64,000 nt of DNA from Anaerolineae bacterium (lineage in GTDB: Bacteria > Chloroflexota > Anaerolineae > Anaerolineales > Anaerolineaceae): contig JABUFD010000002.1 in assembly GCA_013314735.1 (NCBI GenBank), positions 62,001 to 126,000 of the forward strand. Reading direction: 5' to 3'. Positions 63,607 through 64,000 of the stretch are shown one piece after another. How positions within the stretch are numbered: the first letter of the stretch is position 1; each line of letters begins with the position of its first letter. Position numbers and translations under genes: made by a program. Under the pieces are notes generated by a model, which worked only from the letters and a program-made list of their open reading frames with translations, did not search any database and had not been told where the DNA came from.

Positions 63607-64000
63607 ATGTCAGAACAGTTTCGATGGGGTATCCTCGGGGCGGGGAGTATCGCCCGGAAATTCTCAGGAGATTTAAAACGTTTGCCAGGTGCCGTATGTT
63701 ACGCGGTCGCCTCACGCACACTCGAGAAAGCACGCGAATTTGCGGATGAATTTGGCATGCCGGTTGCTTACGGCAGTTACCAGGCTTTAATCGATGACCC
63801 CAAGGTGGACGCGATTTACGTGGCAACGCCCCACAGTTTTCATATGGAACATACGATGGCCTGCTTGAAGGGTGGGAAACCGGTGTTGTGTGAAAAGCCG
63901 TTCGCGATCAATGCAGCGCAGGCGCAGGCAATGATTGACACCTCGCGCACCCACAAGGTATTCCTGATGGAAGCGATGTGGAGCCGATTCCTGCCGGTCA
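63607..64000 (+). CDS. Gfo/Idh/MocA-family oxidoreductase (partial, 5' end)
   Basis: First 131 codons only; the gene continues past the window. The Rossmann start RWGILGAGSIARKFSGDL binds NAD(P), YVATPHSFHMEH follows, and CEKPFAIN carries the conserved EKP lysine. FLMEAMWSRFLP recalls the dihydrodiol/xylose dehydrogenase branch. AAAAAGGAG precedes the ATG. It probably oxidises a sugar or cyclitol. Confidence 0.9.
   Translation, partial: MSEQFRWGILGAGSIARKFSGDLKRLPGAVCYAVASRTLEKAREFADEFGMPVAYGSYQALIDDPKVDAIYVATPHSFHMEHTMACLKGGKPVLCEKPFAINAAQAQAMIDTSRTHKVFLMEAMWSRFLPV

Overview
The window (64 kb, fairly GC-rich, gene-dense, alternating strand blocks) reads like a chromosomal segment of an anaerobic, sugar-using Chloroflexota bacterium, most likely Anaerolineae. 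The taxonomic call is inference. It rests on lipoproteins with Thr/Pro-rich linkers and NBR1-type Ig domains, a V/A-type ATPase operon, a membrane-bound group 4 [NiFe]-hydrogenase in place of a NADH-oxidising complex I, a DUF951 gene, a split methylmalonyl-CoA mutase and many glycoside-active enzymes. I saw no rRNA, tRNA, CRISPR array, transposase, phage gene or plasmid origin.

Layout. 1-6909 (+) holds the 3' end of a probable sugar-phosphate isomerase, purA-purB, DUF951, an MGDG-synthase-like glycosyltransferase, tsaE-tsaB-rimI and a type-4 uracil-DNA glycosylase. 6935-13777 (+) is a surface-polysaccharide cluster: nucleotide-sugar dehydrogenase, epimerase, flippase and GT4 glycosyltransferase, followed by two lipoproteins. 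13788-17250 (-) carries a SpoT/MESH1-like HD hydrolase and a large secreted beta-helix protein fused to a multi-spanning membrane domain. 17561-22095 holds plsC and two related MFS transporters flanking a DDAH-like hydrolase. 22169-31729 holds meaB plus the B12 subunit of methylmalonyl-CoA mutase, tpiA, a DapA-family aldolase, a glycerophosphodiesterase, and a sugar locus (UroD-family protein, GH42 beta-galactosidase, a GHL6-like hydrolase).

31795-41406 (-) is one tightly overlapping operon. An AbiEi-like winged-helix protein comes first, followed by MbhD-, MbhE- and MrpC/NuoK-like subunits, three antiporter-like subunits, an MbhI-position membrane protein, and NuoB-, C-, D-, H- and I-like subunits. 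The catalytic subunit keeps both CxxC pairs that bind the NiFe site, so this is an ion-pumping hydrogenase, not complex I. 41642-48761 holds acpP (+) and, on the minus strand, an MBL hydrolase with sucC and an atypical sucD, an amylosucrase, a membrane protein and a DUF333 lipoprotein. 49187-58355 (+) is a complete V/A-ATPase operon in the order H-C-I-K-F-E-A-B-D, followed by a UspA gene. 58377-64000 holds an XRE regulator with a membrane protein, an unknown membrane protein, a sialidase-fold protein, hpt, an esterase and the start of a Gfo/Idh/MocA oxidoreductase.

How the parts fit (inference): sugars released by the GH42, sialidase-like and amylosucrase enzymes would feed fermentation. Reduced ferredoxin could then be oxidised by the Mbh-like hydrogenase to make H2 and an ion gradient, which the V/A-ATPase could use or rebuild. 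No single wholly new system is proven here. The best leads are the AbiEi-like gene built into the hydrogenase operon, the SucD lacking the normal phospho-histidine segment, and the beta-helix/membrane fusion.
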